From the NCBI GenBank assembly GCA_040755295.1, contig JBFMBK010000013.1, forward strand, positions 1-64,000: a DNA stretch of 64,000 bases, written 5' to 3'. The stretch is from Bacillota bacterium (GTDB lineage Bacteria; Bacillota; Desulfotomaculia; Desulfotomaculales; Ammonificaceae). The notes under the pieces are model-generated. The model saw only the letters and a list, made by a program, of their open reading frames with translations. It was not told where the DNA came from and made no database searches. Positions 27,392 through 36,613 of this stretch are shown in pieces (position 1 is the stretch's first letter; every line of letters begins with the position of its first letter). Both the position numbers and the translations under genes were made by a program.

Positions 27392-28480
27392 ATGCCTGAC
27401 GGTTCGGTTTTTGCCGTAATTCTGGCCGGAGGGGGCGGAGAGCGGTTCTGGCCGCTTAGTTCGAAGGAACAGCCGAAGCAGTTCCTGGAACTCATCGGGG
27501 ACAGGACCATGCTCCAGCAGACGGTGGACCGGCTTGCCGGTTTCGTGAAGCCTCGGGACATTCTAATCGTCACCGGGCGCGGATTCGGCGAGCTCGCCCG
27601 GGAACAGTTGCCCCAGATACCCGCCGGAAACATTATAGAAGAACCCTGCGGACGCGATACCGCGGCGGCCGTGGGATTGGCCGCGGTTTACCTGGAGCGC
27701 CGCGATCCTCAGGGGGTTATGGCGGTCCTGCCGGCAGACCATTATATCGCCGATCCGGTGAAATTCTGCCGGGTGCTGGAAATCGCGGTTGAAACCGCCC
27801 GGTCCGGCGAATGGCTGGTTACGCTGGGCATCACGCCCACGCGGCCGGAAACCGGCTACGGCTACATCCAGCGCGGAAGGCTGCTTAAAACCGTAGGAAG
27901 CACGGCGGTTTATAAGGCGCTGCGCTTTACGGAAAAACCGGATGCCCTTAAGGCGCGCCGGTTTCTCGCCAGCGACAAGTATTTCTGGAACAGCGGAATG
28001 TTTGTCTGGCGGATTGACGTGATACTCCAGTTGTTCAAGAAGTATTTACCCGAACTCACCGGCGGCCTGGAGCGTATAGGCAGCGCACTGGGCACGGACC
28101 AGGCGGCAAGTATGCTTGAAACGGTATATCCCTCCCTCCCCCGGATTTCCATCGATTACGGCGTTATGGAACAGGCCGCCAACGTTTTGGTGCTGCCCGC
28201 CGACTTCGGATGGGACGACGTCGGCACCTGGCCTGCCTGGGCGCGGTACGGCGGCATCCAGGACGGGCAGGGAAACGTCATTGAAGGAAACGGGGTGCTG
28301 GTGGAAAGCTCGGGTTGCGTGATACGGGCTTCTAATCACGTGGTGGCCGCTCTGGGCATTCGCGACCTCGTCATTGTTGAGGAAAACGGGCGTTTACTGG
28401 TCTGCCCCAAGAACCGCGCCCAGGAGATAAAAAGACTGGTTGCGGCGTTAAAGGAAGCCGGGCATGACGACGCTGTTTAA
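27392..28480 (+). CDS. manC: Mannose-1-phosphate guanylyltransferase
   Basis: About 362 residues from the ATG at 27392 (gggaggag upstream). The signature is AVILAGGGGERFWPLS followed by KEQPKQFLEL, with the RFTEKPD metal/substrate loop and YFWNSGMFVW downstream. It makes GDP-mannose from GTP and mannose-1-phosphate. It lacks the C-terminal cupin phosphomannose-isomerase domain of bifunctional enzymes, so fructose-6-phosphate isomerisation must be encoded elsewhere. It overlaps manB by 17 nt. Confidence 0.9.
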   Translation: MPDGSVFAVILAGGGGERFWPLSSKEQPKQFLELIGDRTMLQQTVDRLAGFVKPRDILIVTGRGFGELAREQLPQIPAGNIIEEPCGRDTAAAVGLAAVYLERRDPQGVMAVLPADHYIADPVKFCRVLEIAVETARSGEWLVTLGITPTRPETGYGYIQRGRLLKTVGSTAVYKALRFTEKPDALKARRFLASDKYFWNSGMFVWRIDVILQLFKKYLPELTGGLERIGSALGTDQAASMLETVYPSLPRISIDYGVMEQAANVLVLPADFGWDDVGTWPAWARYGGIQDGQGNVIEGNGVLVESSGCVIRASNHVVAALGIRDLVIVEENGRLLVCPKNRAQEIKRLVAALKEAGHDDAV

Positions 28481-29849
28481 CCCGAACATTTTTCGGGCCT
28501 ACGACATCAGGGGGGTCGCCGACCGGGACCTGACGCCTGAGGCGGTAACCGCGCTCGGGAAGGCCGTGGGGACCTTAATGATTAACAGCGGGAGCCATAA
28601 TGTTGTTGTGGGCCGGGATAACCGCCTGAGCTCCCCGAGGCTGCGCGACGCGCTTGTGGGCGGTCTGGTCGGTACCGGGTGTGATATCTGTGACATCGGT
28701 GAAGCGGCGACGCCGGTCTTGTATTTTACGTGCGACCATTACGGCGCCGGGGGTGGAGTGATGATTACCGGGAGCCACAACCCCCCGCAAGAAAACGGTT
28801 TTAAAATCACTGTCGGAGGAGCAACCATATACGGCGAGGAGATCCTCCGGTTAAAAGAAATAATGACGGCCGGCGCTTTTTCCACCGGAACCGGAACTAT
28901 AAGGCACGAAAACGCTTCGCGGGCGTACCTCGGGATGCTCCGGGAAAAGATAAAGCTCGGCCCGCGTCGGCTCAAAGTCGCGGTTGACTGCGGCAACGGC
29001 ACGGGAGCCTTGTTCGCGGAAGAGATACTGCGGGGCTGGGGGTGCAAGGTCATTCCCCTTTTCTGCGTCTCGGACGGAAGCTTCCCCAACCACCAGCCGG
29101 ACCCGGTTAAGACCGCCAACCTTCAGGAACTCCGGCGCGCGGTTATCGATAAGGACTGCGACCTTGGCGTCGGTTACGACGGGGATGCGGACCGTCTGGG
29201 CGTAGTCGACGAAAAAGGTAACATAATCTGGGGCGACCGGCTGCAGATCCTGTTCTGGCGGGAGATCCTGCCGCACAACCCGGGAACGCCGTGCATTGTG
29301 GAGGTTAAGTGCTCTCAGGCGCTGGTGGACGAAATAATACGTCTGGGGGGAAGACCTTTCTTCTATAAAACCGGCCACTCGCTTATTAAGGCCAAAATGA
29401 AAGAAATCGGGGCGCTCTTTACGGGCGAAATGTCCGGGCATATGTTTTTCGCCGATGAGTACTACGGGTTCGACGACGCCTTTTACGCCACCGGCAGACT
29501 GCTGCGCATCCTCTCGCACGCCGGCCTTCCATTATCGCAAATGTTCGCCGATGTTCCCCGGTATTACTCAACCGCGGAAACAAGGATACCGTGCGCCGAT
29601 GATCAGAAATTTTCCGTGGTCGTTCGGCTTGTCGACCATTTCCGAAAGGGCCACGAAGTCATCGATGTAGACGGCGCGCGGGTGCTGTTCGACGAAGGCT
29701 GGGGACTGGTGCGCGCTTCGAACACCCAACCGGTGCTGGTGGCGCGCTGTGAAGCGAAGACTGCGGAAGGTTTGAAGAGGATTTGCAGCGTCATTCAAAA
29801 AGCGGTTGTTGCAGCAGCCGGAGTAGAGGATTTCGCATGGGAATTTTAG
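28464..29849 (+). CDS. manB: Phosphomannomutase/phosphoglucomutase
   Basis: 461 residues of the alpha-D-phosphohexomutase family in the usual four-domain order. NIFRAYDIRGVADRDLTP opens it, the phosphoserine loop is VMITGSHNPPQENGFK (with Gly in place of the usual Ala), the metal loop is GYDGDADRLGVVDEKG, the sugar loop is FTGEMSGHMFF, and the phosphate-binding end is VRASNTQPVLVARCEA. It interconverts mannose-6- and mannose-1-phosphate, feeding manC upstream, and could also supply glucose-1-phosphate to rfbF. Confidence 0.9.
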   Translation: MTTLFNPNIFRAYDIRGVADRDLTPEAVTALGKAVGTLMINSGSHNVVVGRDNRLSSPRLRDALVGGLVGTGCDICDIGEAATPVLYFTCDHYGAGGGVMITGSHNPPQENGFKITVGGATIYGEEILRLKEIMTAGAFSTGTGTIRHENASRAYLGMLREKIKLGPRRLKVAVDCGNGTGALFAEEILRGWGCKVIPLFCVSDGSFPNHQPDPVKTANLQELRRAVIDKDCDLGVGYDGDADRLGVVDEKGNIIWGDRLQILFWREILPHNPGTPCIVEVKCSQALVDEIIRLGGRPFFYKTGHSLIKAKMKEIGALFTGEMSGHMFFADEYYGFDDAFYATGRLLRILSHAGLPLSQMFADVPRYYSTAETRIPCADDQKFSVVVRLVDHFRKGHEVIDVDGARVLFDEGWGLVRASNTQPVLVARCEAKTAEGLKRICSVIQKAVVAAAGVEDFAWEF

Positions 29850-29918
29850 AAGATGTTTGCAAGACATAGCGCTATATCAAGCTGAACTTAACGAATAGGG
29901 ATAGAGAAAGGGAAAAAC

Positions 29919-30848
29919 ATGACCGCTTACCTTGTAACCGGAGGCGCCGGCTTTATCGGTTCGCACATCGTTGAAGAACTGGTCCGAAAGGGCGAGCGGG
30001 TCCGCGTGCTGGACAACCTCTCTTCCGGTAAAAAGGAAAACCTGGCGCATTTAACGAAAAGCATCGAATTCATTGAAGGGGACATAACCAATACCGCGGA
30101 CGTAGCCCGTTCGGTAGAGGGCGTTGATTATATCCTGCATCAGGCCGCGCTGGCGTCGGTCGACGGGTCGGTCCGGGACCCTTTGCTGACGAACGCGGTG
30201 AACATCACCGGCACGCTGAATCTGCTCCAGGCCGCTTGCGATAACAAGATCAAACGTTTCGTCTATGCAGCTTCGTCAGCGGTTTACGGCAACACATCAA
30301 CGCTCCGCAAGAGCGAAAACCTGTCCGCCGACCCGTTATCCCCATACGCCGTTACCAAGTATACCGGGGAGCTTTACTGCCGGATTTTTTACAGAATATA
30401 CGGACTGGAGACAGTAGCGCTGCGGTATTTCAACGTATTCGGCCCCAGGCAGGACCCCAATTCCATGTACGCCGCCGTGATACCGCTTTTTATTGCAGCG
30501 ATCCTGCAAGGGAAAATCCCCGTGATTTACGGCGACGGAGACCAGTCTCGGGATTTTGTCTACGTTTCGGATGTGGTGGAAGCCAACCTTCTGGCGTGCT
30601 CGGCGCCGAAAGCCCCCGGGGAAGTACTCAACGTGGGATGCGGCAATCAAATTACCGTCAATCAACTCCTGACTGACTTGAAGAGGATTATGAAAAGCGA
30701 CGTGACTCCAGTCCATCAGGAAGCCCGTCCCGGTGACGTGCGTCATTCCCTGGCCGACATCACCCGCGCCCGCAAAATATTGGGTTACGAACCCGCCGTT
30801 TCGCTGCAGGAAGGCCTACAGAAAACGGTGGCCTGGTTCATGCAGTAA
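29919..30848 (+). CDS. UDP-hexose 4-epimerase, WbpP/VipB-like
   Basis: 309 residues. GGAGFIG (8-14), ASSAVYGNT (118-126), Tyr143-x3-Lys147 and YFNVFGPRQDPNSMYAAVIP match WbpP-type epimerases, which interconvert UDP-GlcNAc and UDP-GalNAc or the corresponding uronic acids. PGDVRHSLADITRARKILGYEP near the end is another family mark. It could supply UDP-GalNAc or UDP-galacturonate to the polymer. A gagaaaggg site precedes the ATG. Plain GalE activity is possible but the NPNSMYAAVIP segment favours the N-acetyl/uronate group. Confidence 0.82.
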   Translation: MTAYLVTGGAGFIGSHIVEELVRKGERVRVLDNLSSGKKENLAHLTKSIEFIEGDITNTADVARSVEGVDYILHQAALASVDGSVRDPLLTNAVNITGTLNLLQAACDNKIKRFVYAASSAVYGNTSTLRKSENLSADPLSPYAVTKYTGELYCRIFYRIYGLETVALRYFNVFGPRQDPNSMYAAVIPLFIAAILQGKIPVIYGDGDQSRDFVYVSDVVEANLLACSAPKAPGEVLNVGCGNQITVNQLLTDLKRIMKSDVTPVHQEARPGDVRHSLADITRARKILGYEPAVSLQEGLQKTVAWFMQ

Positions 30849-30920
30849 GTATCATTTTAAGACCTTTCTTTTACGTGCTTCAATCATTCTTAGAAACCTC
30901 ATGCCCAACGGGGGTAAAGA

Positions 30921-31937
30921 ATGTTTCAATCGAGGCTTTTACGTATCGCTATTGGTATTACGGTCAGCCTGGCTTTTCTGGCGGGGGCGTTTTACAAGAT
31001 ACAACCGCCGCAGTTCTGGGCGGCGCTTAAGAGCATAAACGCGGTCAATGTGCTGTTGTGCGTCATGTTCTTCGGGTTAAGCTGTGTCTTCCGGGCGCTG
31101 ATGTGGCGCCTCACAACGCGGCCGTTAGGACAGGTCGGGTTCTTTACGCTGTTCGGCGGCGTGGTTGTCGGGTATATGGCGAACAACGTCCTGCCCCTGC
31201 GGGCGGGCGAGTTGGTGCGGGCTTTCTATCTTGCCGCGCGCTCCGATATCTCCAAAACAGCCGCCTTCTCCACCATCTGCATCGAAAGGGTCCTCGATGT
31301 TGTCTCGCTCGCACTGTTGTTGGCGCTTGGGGTCGCATGTGGCATCCAAGGGCTTGCAGTACACACCGCGGAGGTGGCGCTGACGGCGCTGGCCGCGGCG
31401 GTCCTGGCAGCAGTCCTTTTAGTGGCGGGGCTTTCCTGGGCTAGCGGGAGAAAGCAAGGCGCTTCAAACTTTTTTGCCCGTCTTTTCGACGTTATCGGCA
31501 AATTCGTTCAGCCGGTGCGCCAACTTCAGAAGCCGAAAATCGTTTTGGCCCTGTTGGGGCTGAGCCTTGCGGCCTGGGCCAGCAACTATTTTTCGGTCTT
31601 GGCCCTTATCAACGGCGCAGTGGTGTCCCAACTACAGGCGGCACTGTTGCTTCTCCTTTTCGTAAACCTCGGATTGCTCATTCCTTCCTCCCCGGGAGCG
31701 CTCGGGGTCATGCAGGTGGCCTTCTGGACGGCGCTGGCCGCGTTCGGCGTCCCCAAGGAACAAAGCCTGGCATACTCCTTCGTCTACCAGGGAGGGCTTT
31801 ACCTCTTCACCTTTGCGGTGGGACTGTCTTTCCTATTCCGGGCGCATCTGCGGCTGAAGGATGTATCCGGTCAACTCCCAACGCCGGAAGTTCCTCCGGA
31901 AGCCACTGAGGTGGCACAAATGAGTCGCCCGAACTGA
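30921..31937 (+). CDS. Flippase-like membrane protein (LPG synthase TM / UPF0104 family)
   Basis: 338 residues with about eight hydrophobic segments. The family elements FGLSCVFRALMWRL, VVGYMANNVLPLRAGELVRAFYL and FSTICIERVLDVVSLALLLAL are all present, as is SSPGALGVMQVAFWTAL near the C terminus. These are shared with the membrane half of lysylphosphatidylglycerol synthase and with AglD/PssL-like proteins often found at the end of polysaccharide clusters. It probably handles a lipid-linked sugar or phospholipid; the synthase catalytic half is absent. Confidence 0.8.
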   Translation: MFQSRLLRIAIGITVSLAFLAGAFYKIQPPQFWAALKSINAVNVLLCVMFFGLSCVFRALMWRLTTRPLGQVGFFTLFGGVVVGYMANNVLPLRAGELVRAFYLAARSDISKTAAFSTICIERVLDVVSLALLLALGVACGIQGLAVHTAEVALTALAAAVLAAVLLVAGLSWASGRKQGASNFFARLFDVIGKFVQPVRQLQKPKIVLALLGLSLAAWASNYFSVLALINGAVVSQLQAALLLLLFVNLGLLIPSSPGALGVMQVAFWTALAAFGVPKEQSLAYSFVYQGGLYLFTFAVGLSFLFRAHLRLKDVSGQLPTPEVPPEATEVAQMSRPN

Positions 31938-32038
31938 AGCTCGTGAATACGGTTCACGCCTGATCCGCCTGAATTCTCACTACATGATGCGGCAGCGCGA
32001 TACACCTTCCCAATAACCGCGCCTTTTTAAAATAATCC

Positions 32039-32067
32039 TTGACAGCCCAAATTCCAAGCGTTAGGAT
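32039..32067 (+). promoter_or_regulatory. Candidate sigma-A type promoter for the PKD-protein gene
   Basis: TTGACA (32039-32044), a 17-bp spacer, then TAGGAT (32062-32067). The -35 box is perfect and the -10 matches 4 of 6. It lies in the 219-bp gap after the flippase-like gene, about 90 nt before the next start codon, and would give the PKD gene its own transcript. The rest of this gap is AT-rich and holds only a weak hairpin at 31942-31958. Confidence 0.5.
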
Positions 32068-32156
32068 TAATCAAAAAATAACGTCAAAATATACCATGGT
32101 TATTTAAAATATGTAAATAATACATACTATGTCCATTATAAGGTGGGAAGCAGCCA

Positions 32157-33314
32157 ATGAATTTCATAATCCTGTTTATACGCAGTGTCCCTTTTTTCGT
32201 AATAATGCCGGTATTAACATGGATTAGCATGGGTTATGCGTGTGCCGGAGAACCATTGCGGACTGCTGCAAATGAAGAAATCATCGGTTTGTTAACAGGA
32301 CCGGGATATGATCATATTTGTTCGCTTCTCATAAACACACCTGTTACCGGATATACCGTTCTTGCTACTCCCATTTTATTAAACGCAGGGCTTACAAACG
32401 TAAAGTCAGCTACCCCGACACCCTCAGCTATAACTCGCGGCATCGTAAAGGGAAACACGACGGAACACTGTAACGCTCGCGGTCAGATAAAGACCTGCAT
32501 ATTTGACGTAAATCCCTGCACTTTACAGGGCGTTTTTAAAATCACCTGGTCCGGCGGCGATTATGACCTTAGTCTGGTTCGCCCTGACGGAAGTCAAATT
32601 GACCCTCAAGACCCGTTCGGGGATTACACCTTTAGGAAGGATGCTACATATGCATACTGCGCCGTAGACCTTCCCGAACCCGGCACATGGACTTGTGTCG
32701 TTACGGCAAATGAAGTGCCGCCTGGGGGAGGCACCGTAAATTGTCTCCTTCTCGTTATTGAAGAGACTCCGCCGGAGGTGATTCTTGAAGGATTTGCCGA
32801 TGGCTATGTCCTAAAGGAACCGGTCGTTGTTACAGCCCGGGGTTATGATATGGATGGTTTTTCCTCACTTGAGTTTTTTCTGAATTACAATGATTTAGTT
32901 AGCGTATGGTATGACACTCCGCAGAGCGTAGTGGAAAAGACTTATTTACTGAATCCGACATTACTACCGGACGGGAAGTACACATTTTCCGCCTTATTAG
33001 CCGATAACAACTTTTCATCAACCGGCAAGAGCCTGGACTTTATTATTGACAACGTCTTGCCCGTCGCGGATGCAGGTTTGGACAAGGAGGTTTACAATGG
33101 TGAAGAAGTCGCCTTTGACGCTTCGTCATCCAGTGACGCGATTGTATTCTTATGGGGTTTCGGCGACGGAACTGTCGACGCATGTGAATTCCCGTACGGT
33201 GTCCATACATACAGTAACCCTGGAAGGTATACTGTAACCCTCACCGTTTATGACGATGCCGGGAATATGGCGGAGGATACGGCAAACGTCACTGTGCGCG
33301 CAAGGACGCAATAG
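32157..33314 (+). CDS. Secreted PKD-domain protein
   Basis: 385 residues. A hydrophobic N-terminal segment (about residues 4-30, ending YACAG) looks like a signal peptide. A middle beta-rich part (about 105-200) has GVFKITWSGGDYDLSLVRPDG and EPGTWTCVVTA, like a pre-peptidase C-terminal or similar beta-sandwich. Residues about 295-385 are a PKD domain: AFDASSSSD, FLWGFGDGT, YSNPGRYTVTLTVYDDAGN. No catalytic domain is visible. It is likely extracellular and may bind surface glycan or other protein. It has an aaggtggg site, its own candidate promoter and a downstream terminator, so it is probably separate from the cluster. Confidence 0.78.
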   Translation: MNFIILFIRSVPFFVIMPVLTWISMGYACAGEPLRTAANEEIIGLLTGPGYDHICSLLINTPVTGYTVLATPILLNAGLTNVKSATPTPSAITRGIVKGNTTEHCNARGQIKTCIFDVNPCTLQGVFKITWSGGDYDLSLVRPDGSQIDPQDPFGDYTFRKDATYAYCAVDLPEPGTWTCVVTANEVPPGGGTVNCLLLVIEETPPEVILEGFADGYVLKEPVVVTARGYDMDGFSSLEFFLNYNDLVSVWYDTPQSVVEKTYLLNPTLLPDGKYTFSALLADNNFSSTGKSLDFIIDNVLPVADAGLDKEVYNGEEVAFDASSSSDAIVFLWGFGDGTVDACEFPYGVHTYSNPGRYTVTLTVYDDAGNMAEDTANVTVRARTQ

Positions 33315-33465
33315 CGCCAAAGGCTGTCAGTGCCCCGATTGATTTTACACTGTCCAACACCCAAATTCAAGCCTGCGTGAGTTTTATGGACCATAACCGA
33401 CCTGGGTGGCGGCAGTATTGTCATATATAAAGAATGAGATGGTATTTGACAACAAACATCTTTAG

Positions 33466-33485
33466 GCGGGGTCTGTTGACCCCGC
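33466..33485. terminator. Intrinsic terminator between convergent units
   Basis: A perfect 8-bp stem gcggggtc/gaccccgc with a tgtt loop (33466-33485), followed on the + strand by tattttc. It lies between the + strand PKD gene (ends 33314) and the - strand dehydrogenase (ends 33551), so it can serve both directions, with a better T-rich tail for + transcription. The rest of 33315-33550 shows no gene. Confidence 0.6.
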
Positions 33486-33550
33486 TATTTTCATAGTATC
33501 TTTACAATATGGGATAGTGCTGTTTAAAGCAAAGAGAGGGTTAGCTTTTT

Positions 33551-34549
33551 CTACCGCATCTTTTCTATTATCGCGGTCGCCATTTCGCTTGTTTTGGCGG
33601 TGCCGCCGAGGTCGTAGGTGACGGTCTTCCCTTCCTCCAATACGGCGGTCACGCCGCACATTACCCGCTCCGCGGCCGCGGACTCGCCCAGGTGTTTGAG
33701 CATCATTACCCCCGAGAGGATGGTGGCCAGGGGGTCGACCTTGTCCATCCCGGCGTATTTGGGGGCGCTGCCGTGCACCGGCTCGAATACCGCGGTTTCT
33801 TCCCCGATATTGGCGCCGGGGGCCACGCCGAGCCCGCCCACCAGGCCCGCCGCTAGATCGGAAACGATGTCGCCGTACAGGTTGGGCAGGACCAGGACGT
33901 CGTAGTTCTCCGGCGCTTGCACCAGCTTCATGCACATCGCGTCCACGATCATGTCCTCGAATTCGATGTCGGAATAGCCGGATGCGACACTCCGCGCGCA
34001 CTCAAGAAAAAGTCCGTCTGAGTACTTCATGATGTTGGCCTTGTGCACGGCGGTGACTTTCTTCCTGTTCTCGCGCCGGGCAAGTTCGAAGGCGAAGCGC
34101 ACGACCCGCTCGGAAGCCTCGCGGGTTATGATCTTGATGCTTTCCGCCGCGTTCCGGCCGACCTTGTGTTCGATCCCGGCGTACAGGTCCTCGGTATTTT
34201 CCCGGACGATGATCAGGTCCACGTTTTCGTAGCGCGTCTTGATACCGGGCAGGCTTTTCGCCGGCCTCAGGCAGGCGTACAGGTCAAGCTCCTGCCTGAG
34301 CGCCACGTTGACGCTGCGGAAGCCTTTACCGACCGGGGTGGTCAGCGGCCCCTTCAGTGCTGTTTTGTTCTTTCTGATGGAATCGAGCACATGCGCCGGC
34401 AGCGGGGTGCCGTACTCGCCGATAACCTTCTCCCCGGCCTCGACCACTTCCCATTCTATCCCGGTCCCGGAAGCCTCGATCACCCGCCGCGCGGCGGTTG
34501 TGATATCCGGCCCGGTCCCGTCCCCCGGTATAAGGGTTATTCTGTGCAT
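33551..34549 (-). CDS. NAD-dependent isocitrate dehydrogenase
   Basis: 332 residues of the isocitrate/isopropylmalate dehydrogenase family. [19 protein letters not shown] (78-96) carries the Ser79, Asn81, Arg85 and Arg95 pattern that in E. coli Icd binds isocitrate; isopropylmalate and homoisocitrate enzymes differ here. GDGTGPDI opens it, and the [13 protein letters not shown] segment has Glu before the pocket as in NAD-using members. The start is the ATG at 34549 with ggagg 6 nt upstream. It is last in an operon with both aconitase-type subunits and a citrate/homocitrate-synthase homologue, so it probably makes 2-oxoglutarate. Confidence 0.82.
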   Translation of the reverse strand: MHRITLIPGDGTGPDITTAARRVIEASGTGIEWEVVEAGEKVIGEYGTPLPAHVLDSIRKNKTALKGPLTTPVGKGFRSVNVALRQELDLYACLRPAKSLPGIKTRYENVDLIIVRENTEDLYAGIEHKVGRNAAESIKIITREASERVVRFAFELARRENRKKVTAVHKANIMKYSDGLFLECARSVASGYSDIEFEDMIVDAMCMKLVQAPENYDVLVLPNLYGDIVSDLAAGLVGGLGVAPGANIGEETAVFEPVHGSAPKYAGMDKVDPLATILSGVMMLKHLGESAAAERVMCGVTAVLEEGKTVTYDLGGTAKTSEMATAIIEKMR

Positions 34550-34566
34550 GGTAATCCTCCGTTTAA

Positions 34567-34731
34567 AGTTCAACGTTCAAAGTTCAAAGTTCAAAGTTCA
34601 AGGTTCAACGTTAGAATTCAGTAGTCAGAAGTCAGGAGCCAGGAACCAGAAGTCAGGAGCCGGGAAACAGGAGCCACTGAGGACTTTCGACTGAGGACTT
34701 CTTTATTCTACCTCCTACCTTCTATCTTCTG
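34567..34731. repeat. Heptanucleotide arrays filling the spacer between aconitase small subunit and isocitrate dehydrogenase
   Basis: Three blocks share a 7-bp period but use different words. NGTTCAA occurs six times at 34567-34608. Nine CAGAAGT/CAGGAGC-like units lie at 34619-34681. On the - strand, units cagaaga, tagaagg, taggagg, tagaata and aagaagt lie at about 34697-34731. The last block overlaps the end of the upstream gene and provides its TAG stop codon. The first block ends 9 bp from the dehydrogenase ribosome site. Confidence 0.85.
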
Positions 34732-35227
34732 AAAAATTAAATCCCCCGTATTTTTTAAAATGCGCCACCAGGCCGCCGTCGGCAAGGATTTTCAACATCA
34801 CCGGCGGCAGAGGTTTAACCGGAATGGAGGTTTTTCTGGTTCGGTTTGTAATGGTCCCCGCGGCAAGGTCCACCACCAGGTCGTCACCCGGTTTTATCCG
34901 GTCGGTGTCGCATTCCACCACCGGAAGACCGGTGTTGATGGCGTTACGGAAAAAAATCCGGGCGAAGGATTTCGCCAGCACGGCGCCGATCCTGGCGTGC
35001 TTGATGGACAGGGGCGCCTGCTCACGGGAAGAGCCGCACCCGAAGTTGGCGCCGGCTACGATAAAGTCCCCGGGACGTATCTTTCCATAGAAATCCGGAT
35101 CAAGGTCTTCCATGACGTGGTGCGCCAGCTCATCCATATCGAGCGTCTTGAACTTATATTTGCCGGATATGATGTAATCGGTGTTGACGTCGTCACCGAA
35201 GTTGTGCGCTCGTCCTTTAAGTTCCAT
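34715..35227 (-). CDS. LeuD-like aconitase/hydro-lyase small subunit
   Basis: 170 residues. It has NFGDDVNTDYIISGKYKF and GANFGCGSSREQAP, the swivelling-domain marks of isopropylmalate isomerase/homoaconitase small subunits. The substrate-selecting loop reads GKYKFKT rather than the YLVY-like (isopropylmalate) or YLRT-like (homoaconitate) loops known from archaeal proteins, so a different tricarboxylate such as citrate is possible. The last residues (SEDRR) and the TAG stop are encoded inside a heptanucleotide array, which suggests the natural C terminus was altered. It pairs with the large subunit upstream. Confidence 0.8.
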   Translation of the reverse strand: MELKGRAHNFGDDVNTDYIISGKYKFKTLDMDELAHHVMEDLDPDFYGKIRPGDFIVAGANFGCGSSREQAPLSIKHARIGAVLAKSFARIFFRNAINTGLPVVECDTDRIKPGDDLVVDLAAGTITNRTRKTSIPVKPLPPVMLKILADGGLVAHFKKYGGFNFSEDRR

Positions 35228-35256
35228 TGCGTTCCCTCCTATATCAAAAATGACTC

Positions 35257-35276
35257 AACCGCCAAGACGCCAAGAA
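35257..35276. repeat. Solo AACCGCC/CGCCAAG word upstream of the small subunit gene
   Basis: The 20-bp sequence starting aaccgccaag and ending cgccaagaa lies 29 bp before the start codon at 35227. It matches the ends of the paired elements at 43883-44109 and 61183-61488. Here I see no inverted partner before the upstream stop at 35353. Confidence 0.75.
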
Positions 35277-35352
35277 CGCCCAATGTCCAAGATGTGACAA
35301 CGTTTCCCTGGCCTGTAAAAATGGTAGGCGCAGCCCACCCCACTTTATCTTG

Positions 35353-36609
35353 CTAAGGCAGAAGTTCACGCGGGTCGGTTATTTCGCCCGCCACCGCTGC
35401 AGCGGCCACCGCCGCGGGCGAAGCAAGGTAGATCTCGGCGTTGCTGTTCCCCATGCGGCCTTTGAAGTTGCGGTTGGCCGTGGAAACGACTACTTCGTTG
35501 TCGGCCGGAACGCCGTTGTGCGTCCCCACGCAGGGACCGCATCCGGGCGTCACCACCGCCGCTCCCGCCTGCGCGAGTTTTGCCAGCGTGCCGTCCTCTA
35601 TCGCCTCCAGGTAAATCCGCCTTGAGGCGGGCGCAACAATCAGGCGCACGTGCGGGTGTACGCTTTTTCCGTCGAGAACGGCCGCAGCCGTGCGGAGGTC
35701 TTCCAGCCTGCCGTTGGTGCAGGTGCCGATAAAGGCCTGGTCGATCTTAAGACCCGCGACCGCGCCCAAAGGCGCCACGTTGTCCACACGGTGGGGCTTG
35801 GCCACCTGCTGCTCCAGGTTCGAAACATCATATTCCTTCACGGCGGCATAAGCGGCGTCGGGATCGGCCGCGACCGGTGTAAACTCCTTGCCGCCGCATG
35901 CCTCAAGCCAAGCGAAGGTCTTGGCGTCGGCCTCCATCAGTCCCGCCTTGGCGCCCATCTCCACCGCCATGTTGGCCACGGTGAAACGGCCTTCCATAGA
36001 GAGCGCGGCAAAAGCCTCGCCGGTAAACTCAACCGCTTTGTAGGTGGCTCCGTCCGCGGTCAGCGCGCCGATGAGGGAAAGGATAAGGTCTTTGGCGTAT
36101 ACCCCCTTGGGAAGGACGCCGCGGCATACAATTTTAACGGTTTCGGGGACCTTGAACCACATGTGCCCCGAGATAAGCGCCGCCGCCAGGTCGGTCGAAC
36201 CCACACCCGTGGAAAAGGCGTTAAGCGCCCCGTAGGTGCAGGTGTGGGAGTCCGCCCCCACGGCCACGCAGCCGGGACCCACACGGCCGCTTTCCACCAT
36301 CACCTGGTGGCACACGCCGTTACCGATATCGTATATCTTTGCGCCCTTTTCCCGGGCGAAATCGCGCATCAGCTTGTGAAGGTTGGAGATGCCTTCCGTC
36401 GGACTGGGCACACTGTGGTCGATCACCAGGTTAACCCTGTCCGGGTCGAAAACCTTCTTCCCGCCCATCCGCTCAAACGCCTGGATGGCAAGTGGGGCGG
36501 TGCCGTCCTGGGCCATCACGCAGTCGATCCCGGCAACCACTATCTCACCCGCCCGGCAGGACCTGCCGCCGGCACGTGAGAGAATTTTTTCAATGATGGT
36601 CTGTCCCAA
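35353..36609 (-). CDS. LeuC-like aconitase/hydro-lyase large subunit
   Basis: About 418 residues from the TTG at 36609, which begins the conserved GQTIIEKILSRAGG; aggggataagg lies upstream and the previous stop is 4 nt away. The [4Fe-4S] ligands sit in GTCTNGRLEDL and GCGPCVG; GADSHTCTYGALN is the substrate region. This family includes 3-isopropylmalate dehydratase, homoaconitase and thermostable aconitase-like enzymes. With an isocitrate-type dehydrogenase in the operon, citrate-isocitrate isomerisation is the favoured role. Confidence 0.82.
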   Translation of the reverse strand: MGQTIIEKILSRAGGRSCRAGEIVVAGIDCVMAQDGTAPLAIQAFERMGGKKVFDPDRVNLVIDHSVPSPTEGISNLHKLMRDFAREKGAKIYDIGNGVCHQVMVESGRVGPGCVAVGADSHTCTYGALNAFSTGVGSTDLAAALISGHMWFKVPETVKIVCRGVLPKGVYAKDLILSLIGALTADGATYKAVEFTGEAFAALSMEGRFTVANMAVEMGAKAGLMEADAKTFAWLEACGGKEFTPVAADPDAAYAAVKEYDVSNLEQQVAKPHRVDNVAPLGAVAGLKIDQAFIGTCTNGRLEDLRTAAAVLDGKSVHPHVRLIVAPASRRIYLEAIEDGTLAKLAQAGAAVVTPGCGPCVGTHNGVPADNEVVVSTANRNFKGRMGNSNAEIYLASPAAVAAAAVAGEITDPRELLP

Positions 36610-36613
36610 AGCC

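Noticed and set aside
31942-31958. Terminator after the flippase-like gene
   Set aside because: The 6-bp hairpin has no T-run and is too weak to call.
35650-36579. 309-codon open frame on the + strand
   Set aside because: It is the antisense shadow of the LeuC-like gene, which has full family motifs; the shadow has none.
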